Source of the DNA: JBCCYM01 sp039190005
Lineage (GTDB): Bacteria; Pseudomonadota; Gammaproteobacteria; UBA12402
DNA length: 10,705 nt
Reading direction: 5' to 3'
Assembly: GCA_039190005.1 (NCBI GenBank)
Contig: JBCCYM010000064.1
Coordinates: 1-10,705 of the forward strand
The notes under the pieces were generated by a model that was given only the letters and a program-made list of their open reading frames with translations, had not been told where the DNA came from and made no database searches. How positions within the stretch are numbered: position 1 is the stretch's first letter; every line of letters begins with the position of its first letter. The position numbers and the translations under genes were made by a program. This document shows positions 1-9,118 of this stretch, in pieces.

Positions 1-3000
1 ACCAGGATGAACCATCCAAATTGAATGCTTATTTTTTTGATAGCGATTTAATAAATGAATAGTTTGATAAGCATTATCTGCTTTTCTAATCACGGCAGCT
101 AATTGCTTAATTGTTTTATGGGTAAAAATATCAATCACTTTTAATTGAACCGACAGTGCTTTATTTAATTTATAAATAAGCTGAATAGCTAAAATCGAAT
201 TACCGCCTACACAGAAAAAATCATCATTAATGCCTATTCGCTTAATAGCTAAAACTGTTTTCCAAATCGAACATAAACGTGTTTCTAATTTATCTCGCGG
301 CGCAATATAATTTTTCTCATCATACTTAAATTTCATATTGGATAATACTTTTCGGTCTAACTTCCCATTCACCGTTAATGGCATTGCCTTTAATGGTATA
401 AACACACTTGGCACCATATATTCCGGCAAGGTTAAACGCAATGCTGTATCTAATGTTGATGCCTCGATTAATTTACCTTTTTTATCAGTGACATAGTAAG
501 CCACTAAATAATCCTGTTTCCCAACTACTGTCTCACGCTGCTTTGCCATCACACAGGCCTGTCGAATACCTGTAACTGACAAAAGTGCTTGCGCAACCTC
601 ACCCAATTCTATCCGATACCCCCTGATCTTCACTTGAAAATCATTTCGTCCAATGTATTCTAAATTCCCATCTGGCAACCAACGCACTAAATCACCTGTT
701 TTATATAAACATGTATAACCTTTTGCTTTATCTGCTGTTGTCGCAAATGGATTCGCTATGAATCGCTCTTTGCTTAATTCTTCTCGATTCAAATAACCTC
801 GCGCCAAACCTGCGCCACCTATGTATAACTCGCCAATCACACCTATCGGCACTGGTTTTTGATGTTTATCAACAACATAAAGTGTTACATTACTTAATGC
901 CTTGCCAATATTTGTGTTTAAATCACCTGGCTGATAATCATGTGCAGATACGCATACTGTGCTTTCCGTTGGACCATAAGCATTAATTATCTGACAACAC
1001 TGTGATTGTAATCGCATGATTTTCTCTTGGCATAGTTCGCCCGCAACTACTAATGTCTTTAATGCCGGCGCATCAATTAATTCAAATGTGCTCAGCAATG
1101 CCGGTGGCAACATCACTATCGATATCTGCTTGGTTTTTAACGCATTAGCTAAGGTATTAGTATCTTGCTTGATTTTTTCACTACAAATGTACAGCCTGGC
1201 ACCACAAATAAGTGTACAATATATTTCCCAAATCATGGCATCAAAACTCAAAGAAGCCACCTGAAGAATACGACTATTTTTACTGATGTGAAGTAAATCA
1301 ATCTGATTAGAAACAAGGTTAATCATACTATGATGCGCTATCATGACACCTTTTGGTTGTCCGGTTGTCCCAGAGGTATAAATCACATAAGCTAAATCAT
1401 GCGCGTTATGTTTATGAGTGAGATTATGTTTGTGTTCTTTCTGATAGGGTTGCGTGTCCAAAGTAATTAACTGACACTGCCTAGACATTTTAGCCAGTTT
1501 TCCTCGCAAATGTGACTGTGTTAATAATACGTTCGTCTGCGTATCTTCTAGCATGAATTTAATTCGCGCCAGCGGATAATTCGGATCAATCGGCACATAA
1601 GCACCGCCCGCTTTGAGCACACCTAAGATACCAATTATCATCTCTAAACCGCGATCCACACATAAAGCAATTAAGGTATCTGCCTTTAACATACTTCCCG
1701 TGACTTGTTTATAGGTTTTACGAATATATCGTGCTAATTGATTACTCTTCTGATTAAGCGCCTTATATGTTAACTGTTTATTCTCATACACCACCGCAAC
1801 ATGCTCTGGTGTTTTTTTAACCTGGGCTTCAAATAGAGCGGGAATTGTCTTATTTTTTGGATACGGTTTATCTGTCTTATTCCATTCATAGATGATCTTC
1901 TGATATTCTTTCGGCATCAATATCGGATATGCACTTATCGCTTGCTCGGCATTCTCTGCTAATTGTGTTAGCAAATACTCATAATGCTTTACCATCCGTA
2001 CTATTGTTGTTTTTTTGAATAAGGATGTCGCATAATTAAACGCTCCTTTAATACATCTCCCTTGCTCTGATAGCATCACACTTAGATCAAATTTCGCTAC
2101 ATGATATTCGATATCTATCGCTGCTTGCTTAAAATAACGTGATTCGTGCAAATCAAAATCCTGTACACTGAACATCACTTGAAACAAAGGATGTTGACTC
2201 GGATCTTGGTTGATTTTTAATGCTTCTACTAATTTCTCAAACGGCATATCTTTATGCAATAGCACCTCTGTTAAATTTTGATGCACCAACTCAATAAACT
2301 TGTCTGCTGTTTGATCTGGTTTTACTTCTTGCAACAGCACCAAACTGTTGACAAAAAATCCTATTAACTTCTCAACTTGGGCGTAATGGCGATTTGCTAT
2401 TGGTGTCCCCATCACTAATGTTAATTGACCGGTATATTTATATAATAATATGTAAAATCCACTCAATAACACTGCATACAGAGTGCAACCTTTTGCCCGT
2501 GCTAATTGTCTCAGTCGTGTTGATGCGTCCTCATTAAGACAAAATTCCACTTCATCGCCTCTATAATCTATCCGAGCTGGCCTTGGATAATCTGTCGGCA
2601 ATGCCAATGGCTCTATCCCCTGCAAACATGTTTGCCAATAATCCAACTGTTCTGCCAAGACCTTACCTTCTAAATAACTTCGCTGCCATACTGCAAAATC
2701 TTTATATTGTATTGGCAACTCTGGTAAAACTGGTTTTGTATTTTCACAATACCCATGGTAGATTGCCTCCAACTCTGACATTAAAAGCTCTATTGACCAA
2801 CCACTAAATGCAATATGATGGATTACCAATAACACATAGCGTTTTAATCCGTGTTTTGCTTTACCTACTTCATAATACACCACACGTATCGGGTAACTGG
2901 CCTCTAAATCAAACACCTCATGGATAGCCTCTTTTAACCTTGCTTTAAATACAGCTACTGACAATCCAATCTGATGTGTGATCTCAAGCGGTGCCTCACA

Positions 3001-6000
3001 AATCTCTTGATAGGCGTTCCCTGATAAATCTCGTTTGATTAAAGTACGTAAAATACTATGGCGCTCAACAATCCACTGTAATGCCTGCTCGACATACGGT
3101 AATTCTACATGACTATCAAGTGCCAATAATAACGGAATATGATAGGCATCTGTGCCCTGTTCATATTGCTCAATAAACCATAAGCGTTCCTGTGCATACG
3201 ATAATTCACATTGTGTTGCGTCACACATCGGTATGACAATTTGTTCCGCTTTCGATCTCGAAATTCCCATCAAGGCTGCAATTGTTTTTAACTTGAATAA
3301 ATCCGCTACCGCTATTTCTGTACCCAACACTTCACTCATCTGATGACAGGCTTGAATGGCTAAAATCGAGTTACCGCCCAAACTAAAGAAGTCATCCTGT
3401 CGTCCAACCTGCTCAACACCTAACACTGACGCCCATAATTCACAAAGTGTGATCTCAAGCACTGTGTGTGGCAATTCATCATTTGATGCCACACCCGTGC
3501 CTTTAAACACGGGTTCCGGCAATGCTCGTCGATCTAGTTTCCCATTCACCGTTAATGACATCGACTCCAATGGTACAAATACACTTGGCACCATATACTC
3601 CGGCAAACTTGAACGTAACGCTGTACTTAATGTTGATACCTCGATTGATTTACCTTTCCTATCAGCCACATAGTAAGCCACTAAATAATCCTGCTTTCCA
3701 ACCGCTGTCTCGTGCTGTTTCACTATCACACAAACCTGTTGAATACCTTTAACAGACAATAACGCTTGCTCGATCTCACCTAATTCTATCCGATAGCCTC
3801 TGATTTTCACTTGAAAATCATTTCGTCCGATATACTCTAAATTCCCATCCGGCAACCAACGTACTAAATCACCTGTTTTATACAAGCGTGTATAACCCTT
3901 CGCTCTATCCGCTGTCGTCGCAAATCGATTCGCTATGAATCGCTCTTTGCTTAATCCTTCTCGATTCAAATAGCCTCGTGCCAAACCTGCGCCACCTATG
4001 TATAACTCGCCAATGACACCAATTGGTACAGGATGTAAATAACGGTCCAGCACATAAACTTTACGTGTATTAATTGGTTTACCTATTGGCTCAATTTTGC
4101 CCTCCAACGCATCGCAATCATATGTTGTTGTGAATACCGCGCTCTCTGTCGGACCATAACAGTTTAGAATATATTGTGGTCGAAACGATTGATCCATCAA
4201 TGATCGCATTAAAGACCATGTCAATGTCTCTCCACCAACTAAAAGATACTTTAATGATGAAAAAGTATTTTTATCTTGTATATACAGACCATCAAACAAA
4301 GCGCGTGTTAAAAATAACACTGAAATAGCATGCTTTGTAATTAATTGCTTTATCTGTATTATCGCCTCATTTTTATCAGAAACTGGTAAAATAAGTTTGC
4401 CGCCATGTAATAGTACCATCCAAATTTCAAAAATGGATGCGTCAAAAGTTGGGCTAGCCAGCTGACAACATGTGTCATTTGATCCAATAGTTATGAATGT
4501 ATTATTCTTAATTAAAGACACAATGCTACGATGCTCAATCATCACACCTTTCGGCTGTCCGGTTGTCCCAGAGGTATAAATTACATAAGTTAAATCATGC
4601 GAATAATACTTATGAGTAAGATTACGCTTACTTTCTTTCCAATATGGCTCGGCATCCAAAGCAATTAACTGACACTGCTTAAATGTTTCAACTAGTTTTT
4701 CCTGCAAATGTGATTGTGTTAATAATAATTCTGCCTGGGTATCATCCAACATGAATTTAATGCGCTCTGTTGGGTACTCTGGATCAATCGGCACATAAGC
4801 ACCGCCCGATTTGAGCACACCTAAGATACCAATCATCATCTCTAAACTTCGATCCACACATAAGGCAATTAAGGTATCTGCTTGTAACATGCGCTTCGTG
4901 ACTTGCTTATAAGTCTTACGAATATATCGTGCCAATTGATTACTCTTCTGATTAAGCGCCCTGTAAGTGAGCTGTTTATCCTCATAGACTACCGCAATAT
5001 GCGCTGGTGTCTTTTTCACCTGTGCTTCAAATAAGGCATGAATTGTCTTGTCTTTTGGGTAAGGTTTATCTGTCTCATTCCATTGGTATATAATTCTCTG
5101 ATAATCTTCCGCCGTGACGAATTGATAGTCTTTTAAGCATTTCTCGGGAAACGTCACAAACTGTTCCAGCAAATACACATAATGCTGCCCCAATCGTACT
5201 ATTGTCTCCGCTTTAAATAAGTCCGTCGCGTAGTTTATACAACATCTCAGTTGTTCAGCACGATCATCCCAAAGACAAGTTAACTCAAATCGTGCCACCT
5301 CATCGTTTTCCGGTTGTGCTTGCTGATAATACCGTTTTAATAATGCATCATTTGTCGCATGCAATTGTCCAAATGACTGCACACTAAATAAGTGTTGAAA
5401 TAACCCATGCTGCGAAAGATCACGCGACACATGACAGACATCGAGCAATTCCTCTAAAGGCACATGTTGATGGCTATAAATTTCACCAGCGATTTTAGTC
5501 ACTTCGCCAATCATATCGCCAATATTGCCCTCTGGATGGCAACAAACACGTATCGGCAAACTGTTGACAAAAAATCCCATCATCGCTTCCATCGCTTTCT
5601 CTGTACGACTATTCATTAATGTCCCAATCAACACATCCTCTTGACCGGCATAGCGACCAAGTAACACCATAAATCCTGATAACAATACACTATAAAGCGA
5701 ACTGTCCATGGCAAATGACAGTTTTCTTAACTGCCGTGATAATGGCTTCGACAACTGGATATCATGCGCGGCGCCAGCAGTATACAACGATGTCGAACGT
5801 GGATAATCTGTCGATATAGTCAAGGGTTCATAGCCATCCAGATACGACTGCCAAAAACGTATATGGCGTTCCCGATCCTCTGACCAATGACGACGCTGCC
5901 AACAGGCAACGTCTTGTACGGTTACTGCTAATGGCTGACATTGATTCACATCGTGATAATAATGGGTTAATTCATCAATCAAGACATCCCGCGACCAACC

Positions 6001-6693
6001 ATCAAAAGCAATATGGTGAATAACAAAAGAGAGATACCGACGTTGTTCTACTTTATAAATACCAACACGTAAAGGTAACTCATCTTGCAAATTAAAGGGC
6101 TTGTGATAGGCCTCACGCAGTCCTTCATCAAATTCGGTTCTATGAGTCAGTTCATGATAAGCAACTGTTTGAGGAACATCGCACAGCTGCTGATAATAAG
6201 TCCCTGTTTTAGTTTTTTTAAAACAGGTTCTCAATACGGTTTGACGTGTTAATAATGCCAGAATAGCATGCTTTAACTTTGAAAGGTCTACTCGCGGACA
6301 CAACTCAAAACAAATTGGGAGATGATACACATAGCTACTGCGATCTAACTCATAGAGAAAAAGCTGTTGTTGTTGTCCAAATGTCAACACATGCGCCTGT
6401 GCCGTTGTTAATCGCACGGGCTTGAGTACAATGCTGGTTCGAGCTGTCGCTTCGGTTGTTAAAAAGTTAGCTAACTTATTAATGCTCGGATAGGTAAATA
6501 ATATCCCTAAATCCAATGCCACCTTATAGGTCTCGTTGAGCGTATTTAATAATCGAATCGCAGTAATACTGCTGCCGCCAAGTTTAAAATAACTGCTATC
6601 ACCGTCTATGGCATCAAGTTGTAAATCAGCTTGCCAAAGGGTATGAAGCTGCGCTTTGATGGTCTCAATCGACAGATTTAGTTTGGCACAATC
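1..6693 (-). CDS. Non-ribosomal peptide synthetase, T-C-A-T-C-A-T-TE (partial, lacks own start; reached by frameshift)
   Basis: The minus frame is open without a stop from 6732 to 1, over 2,200 codons, and leaves the window inside the protein. Domains in order of translation: a carrier domain with LGGSSI (active Ser at 6568-6570); a condensation domain with HHIAFDG (5998-6018) and GFFVNSLPIR; an adenylation domain with YTSGTTGQPKG (4546-4578) and CYGPTES; a carrier with FFSLGGNS (Ser 3367-3369); a second condensation domain with SYAQERLWF and an altered HHIAFSG (2800-2820); a second adenylation domain with YTSGTTGQPKG (1348-1380) and AYGPTES; a carrier with FFCVGGNS (Ser 196-198); then WMVHPG at the edge, which resembles the start of a type I thioesterase. 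Aligned by eye to GrsA, the specificity residues read DAFFLGCVFK for the first adenylation domain (perhaps Ile/Val-like, low certainty) and DAWMVAAVCK for the second (close to the Phe code DAWTIAAICK). No epimerase or methyltransferase domain is seen. No ATG, GTG or TTG precedes the first carrier serine in this frame, so translation must enter from the upstream ligase. The product is unknown. Confidence 0.93.
361..855 (-). repeat. Module 2 copy of C-terminal adenylation repeat
   Basis: This stretch encodes the C-terminal part of the second adenylation domain and is closely matched at 3538-4032, offset 3,177 nt. A hand alignment of 601-720 with 3778-3897 gave 108 of 120 identical bases. The similarity fades near 855/4032, at the edge of the substrate-specificity core. 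Confidence 0.75.
1345..1900 (-). repeat. Module 2 copy of N-terminal adenylation repeat
   Basis: Encodes the N-terminal part of the second adenylation domain, up to the ATP-binding loop. It matches 4543-5098 at an offset of 3,198 nt. A 60-nt hand comparison (1561-1620 against 4759-4818) gave 49 identical bases, with a perfect block of 26 bases. Similarity ends where the condensation domain begins. Confidence 0.7.
3538..4032 (-). repeat. Module 1 copy of C-terminal adenylation repeat
   Basis: Partner of the repeat at 361-855. It covers the IGVIGELYIGG to IRGYRIELGE motifs and the NGKLDR lysine motif of the first adenylation domain. The identity is much higher than expected for two adenylation domains with different specificity residues. 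Confidence 0.75.
4543..5098 (-). repeat. Module 1 copy of N-terminal adenylation repeat
   Basis: Partner of the repeat at 1345-1900, encoding the N-terminal part of the first adenylation domain. The intervening core (4033-4542 here, 856-1344 in module 2) is not alignable at the DNA level by eye and is about 21 nt longer in this copy. Confidence 0.7.
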
Positions 6694-8210
6694 TTTTTTT
6701 TTAACCGCGCCTCTAAACCGATACGCTGTAATTTACCGGTTCGGCCTTTGGGCAGTTGATCGAGTATATAAATTGTCCGTGGTATTTTCGCTTGACTCAG
6801 CGTATACCCCACATATTCTCTCATCGCCGCTTCACTGGCTTGTTTTCCGGCTTTTAACACCACCGCAGCGCCCACATCTTCGCCGTAGTACGCATCTTCT
6901 AGCGCAAAACACACTGCCTGATCAATTGCGGGATGAGTCAACAGCACTTCCTCAATTTCAACCGGTGACAGTTTCTCGCCCCCTTTATTGATCAACTCCT
7001 TGATACGAGACACAATAAATAACTCACCGGCCTCACTGAGGTAACCAATATCACCTGTATTGAAAAAACCTGCCGAATCAACACCAGACTCAGATGGCTT
7101 TAAGCCCTCATAATGAGCGATCACATGACGGCTGCATATCCATATGACACCTTTCGCCTCTGCGAGCAAAGGTTTGCCGGTCGCCTCATCGCGTATCTGT
7201 ACTGTCACACCGGTCAGATACCCCACTGAAGCAGGTGTGTTCGGACAATCTTTCTGTTGGGTGGCAATCTGATGCGCCGCTTCAGTCATCCCATAGGCTT
7301 GATACACCGGCACGGCAAAATATTGACGCAATCCATCAGCAATCACTTGCGGCAATGCCATCGATGAGGAACGAATAAAGCGTAGTGTATGCGCTATTTT
7401 AGCTGGATGACGCGCCTGGGCATAATGGACTATCGAGTGATGCATTGTCGGCACGGCGCTATACCATGTCGGTGCATATCGCTTTAACGCCTCATAAAAT
7501 GCGACAACATCAAAACCCTGCCCCAGCAATACCAAACTACCACCAGTCAATAACGGCGTCAGCAAACCGGCAACAATGCCATGAATATGAAAAAGTGGCA
7601 TCACGGTTAAACTTCTATCGGCACTTGTCAATCCATAGCTTTGTTGAATATCCTCAACCGAGGCCATCAATTGCTCAACACGCAATACAACACGCTTTGG
7701 TTTGCCTGTTGTGCCCGATGTATGCAATAACAATTGCCCTGTTGCTTTATCGGATAGGGCTTTAGTCTGATTCGTTTTAGGCTGCGCCGTGCCATCTTTT
7801 AATGATGTCCAAATCGCTTCTACTGGCGGCATCACTATCAGTGGGATATTCACTGTTTGACAAGCCGCCTTTAACTCCTCATGAGCAAGCGCTGTTGAGC
7901 TTAACACATACTCGATGTTAAAATCTCTTAAAATAGACGCGTATTCCTCAGATAAATAGCGGGTTGTTAACGGCAACACAGCATAGCGCTGAAAACTATA
8001 CATCAGCACTGTCGCCATACTCACGCCTTCTGGCAACACCAGGGCAATGCGAGATCCATCCTTGATATCGGCAAAATAGTCGCCAGTCAAATAATCAAAT
8101 AATGCCACAATATCTTTATAACGCAGCGATACATCCCCCTGACAAATGGCAACATCTTCACACTGTGCCCATGCTTTTACCACCTGATGTAAATCTTTTA
8201 GCTTTGTCAT
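6678..8210 (-). CDS. Acyl-adenylating enzyme (oxalate/acyl-CoA ligase-like), probable NRPS loading A domain
   Basis: A 510-residue ANL-superfamily adenylating enzyme that activates a carboxylic acid as acyl-AMP. Visible motifs: TSGTTGKPK (164-172, ATP-binding loop; the usual following Gly is Arg173), PLFHIHG (205-211), TWYSAVPTMH (248-257), YGMTE (306-310), NTGD (384-387), and the C-terminal PKGRTGKLQR (487-496) with the expected catalytic Lys493. PLFHxHG, TWYxAVPTxH and the AxGMTEAAH neighbourhood resemble oxalate-CoA ligase (AAE3/Pcs60) and related small-acid ligases more than amino-acid A domains. The exact substrate is inference. The ATG overlaps the TGA of the upstream gene by four bases, so translation is probably coupled. 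The frame ends with KKKIVPN-stop just after nine A's. In the -1 frame the same run leads straight into an NRPS carrier domain, so this protein may exist alone, fused to the NRPS, or both. The best reading is a loading enzyme for the first carrier domain. Confidence 0.9.
   Translation of the reverse strand: MTKLKDLHQVVKAWAQCEDVAICQGDVSLRYKDIVALFDYLTGDYFADIKDGSRIALVLPEGVSMATVLMYSFQRYAVLPLTTRYLSEEYASILRDFNIEYVLSSTALAHEELKAACQTVNIPLIVMPPVEAIWTSLKDGTAQPKTNQTKALSDKATGQLLLHTSGTTGKPKRVVLRVEQLMASVEDIQQSYGLTSADRSLTVMPLFHIHGIVAGLLTPLLTGGSLVLLGQGFDVVAFYEALKRYAPTWYSAVPTMHHSIVHYAQARHPAKIAHTLRFIRSSSMALPQVIADGLRQYFAVPVYQAYGMTEAAHQIATQQKDCPNTPASVGYLTGVTVQIRDEATGKPLLAEAKGVIWICSRHVIAHYEGLKPSESGVDSAGFFNTGDIGYLSEAGELFIVSRIKELINKGGEKLSPVEIEEVLLTHPAIDQAVCFALEDAYYGEDVGAAVVLKAGKQASEAAMREYVGYTLSQAKIPRTIYILDQLPKGRTGKLQRIGLEARLKKKIVPN
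6693..6714 (-). promoter_or_regulatory. Candidate -1 frameshift site joining ligase and NRPS
   Basis: On the minus strand, AGAGG (6710-6714) is followed after 10 nt by A AAA AAG (6693-6699), which lies within nine A's (6694-6702) and in the phase that allows tandem lysyl-tRNA slippage. The E. coli dnaX signal has the same heptamer and the same 10-nt spacing from its Shine-Dalgarno-like stimulator. After a -1 slip the ribosome reads GAT TGT GCC and enters the NRPS carrier domain; without it, it stops four codons later. No strong stem-loop is obvious just downstream. Transcriptional slippage or a missing A in the sequence would give the same fusion. Confidence 0.55.
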
Positions 8211-8965
8211 ACTGTCTTCTTATGAAAATGTTGTTCTGTTAAACTGATAATCATCGGTAACGAATACCCCCCGATCTCATCATGCTTACCGGCCTCCACC
8301 GTCTCCACCATCTGCTCTATTGCCTGAGCAGCCACCGATAAACATGCTGTACTCATGAAAACAATATCACAATCATCCTTTATCGCTTCACTCCGACCAC
8401 CGACAATATAATTATACACAAAAGGTTTATTTTTCACCATTGCCTTATACTGTTGATACCTTGCCATGCTAATACCATCCACCAAAATCGCATCCACATC
8501 TAATTGACCAAAAGCTTGAACACGCTTGGCTATTTCTGCCTCATCAGTCGCATCTGTTCTTGCAACCACAAATAAATTTTGTCGCACTGCCAGCACTTGT
8601 TCTAATACTTCTAAATACGACGTCAATGGCACTACTTGTTTGCCCGATAAATGCCCACATCGTTTGGGCCGCTTTTGATCCTCTAACACAACCCCATAGA
8701 CACCCAAACGCTCCAACTCACTCACAACATGACTGACAATCTCCGGCCCGCCAAAACCATCATCCAAATCTACCAGCAAACGACAATCCGGACAAGCACG
8801 CATGATCTCTGCCGACTGAGTCAGCACATGCTCCCACGTTAAAAACCCAATATCTGGCAAACCATGACTGGCACTATACGATAAGCCGCTTAAAAAAAGA
8901 TGACGATGCCGTTTTGCCACCACCATCGCTGAAAATGTGTCATAAACACCTAAAAATAATTGCAT
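8207..8965 (-). CDS. Isocitrate lyase/PEP mutase superfamily enzyme
   Basis: A 252-residue (beta/alpha)8 enzyme of the isocitrate lyase/phosphoenolpyruvate mutase superfamily, which makes or breaks C-C or C-P bonds next to carboxylates using Mg2+. Visible: GVYDTFSA near the N-terminus, DLDDGFGG (66-73, metal-binding acidic cluster), ED at 95-96, KRCGH (101-105) with Cys103 at the position of the catalytic Cys of 2-methylisocitrate lyase (PrpB), and ARTDA (135-139). The phosphonate-forming motif EDKxFPKxNS is absent (EDQ...PKRCGH instead), so this is a lyase or hydrolase rather than a true PEP mutase. It is shorter than PrpB (about 296 aa). It is the first gene of the operon and overlaps the ligase start by 4 bp. 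The start at 8965 has AGAAGA (8971-8976) five bases upstream. Inference: it supplies the small acid starter; an oxaloacetate-hydrolase-like, oxalate-forming role would suit the oxalate-ligase-like neighbour but is unproven. Confidence 0.85.
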   Translation of the reverse strand: MQLFLGVYDTFSAMVVAKRHRHLFLSGLSYSASHGLPDIGFLTWEHVLTQSAEIMRACPDCRLLVDLDDGFGGPEIVSHVVSELERLGVYGVVLEDQKRPKRCGHLSGKQVVPLTSYLEVLEQVLAVRQNLFVVARTDATDEAEIAKRVQAFGQLDVDAILVDGISMARYQQYKAMVKNKPFVYNYIVGGRSEAIKDDCDIVFMSTACLSVAAQAIEQMVETVEAGKHDEIGGYSLPMIISLTEQHFHKKTV

Positions 8966-9016
8966 TATATTCTTCTATTTTTTTTGTTTAACTCTAAAAC
9001 CACCAAGGCAGTGAAC

Positions 9017-9047
9017 AGTATATCATTATATAATAATTAAATGTAAC
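9017..9047 (-). promoter_or_regulatory. Possible promoter of the NRPS operon
   Basis: On the minus strand TATACT (9017-9022) could be a -10 box, with GTTACA (9042-9047) as a weak -35 at a long 19-nt spacing. An alternative -10, TATAAT, lies at 9025-9030 within the 10-bp palindrome ATTATATAAT (9025-9034), which offers a -10-like sequence on both strands. It lies between the divergent genes, where a promoter must exist, but the exact boxes are uncertain. Confidence 0.25.
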
Positions 9048-9054
9048 AATAAAA

Positions 9055-9083
9055 TTTACAGAATGGCAAGAACAGTGTATCCT
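9055..9083 (+). promoter_or_regulatory. Candidate sigma70-type promoter of purF
   Basis: TTTACA (9055-9060; 5 of 6 to TTGACA), a 17-nt spacer, then TATCCT (9078-9083; 4 of 6 to TATAAT). This would start transcription near 9090, about 29 nt before the purF ATG. No convincing PurR operator was recognised. The call rests on consensus matching in AT-rich DNA. Confidence 0.4.
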
Positions 9084-9118
9084 TACGTTTTTATAGCAAT
9101 AAAGGTATTATATTTTAT

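Noticed and set aside
1016..3752. Several plus-strand open frames of 60-110 codons
   Set aside because: All lie opposite the continuous NRPS frame, have no recognisable protein motifs, and follow from the base composition of the real gene.
6203..6227. A perfect 8-bp inverted repeat (CCTGTTTT / AAAACAGG) with a T-rich loop, resembling a terminator
   Set aside because: It lies inside the first condensation domain, encodes a plausible Lys/Thr-rich stretch, and has no T tract after the stem on either strand.
6658..6675. An independent NRPS start at a rare ATT, ATC or CTG codon after the ligase
   Set aside because: None of these has a well-spaced ribosome binding site, and such starts are very rare; the frameshift route explains the layout better.
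6656..7765. Two plus-strand open frames of about 110 codons
   Set aside because: They lie antisense to the ligase gene, whose motifs cover the whole stretch.
8650..8690. The PEP mutase family suggested a phosphonate antibiotic pathway
   Set aside because: The phosphonate-forming motif EDKxFPKxNS is missing; KRCGH with a lyase-type Cys is present, and no phosphonopyruvate decarboxylase is nearby.
9080..9095. A possible PurR operator near CTTACGTTTTTAT upstream of purF
   Set aside because: The match to the palindromic PUR box is poor and one-sided.
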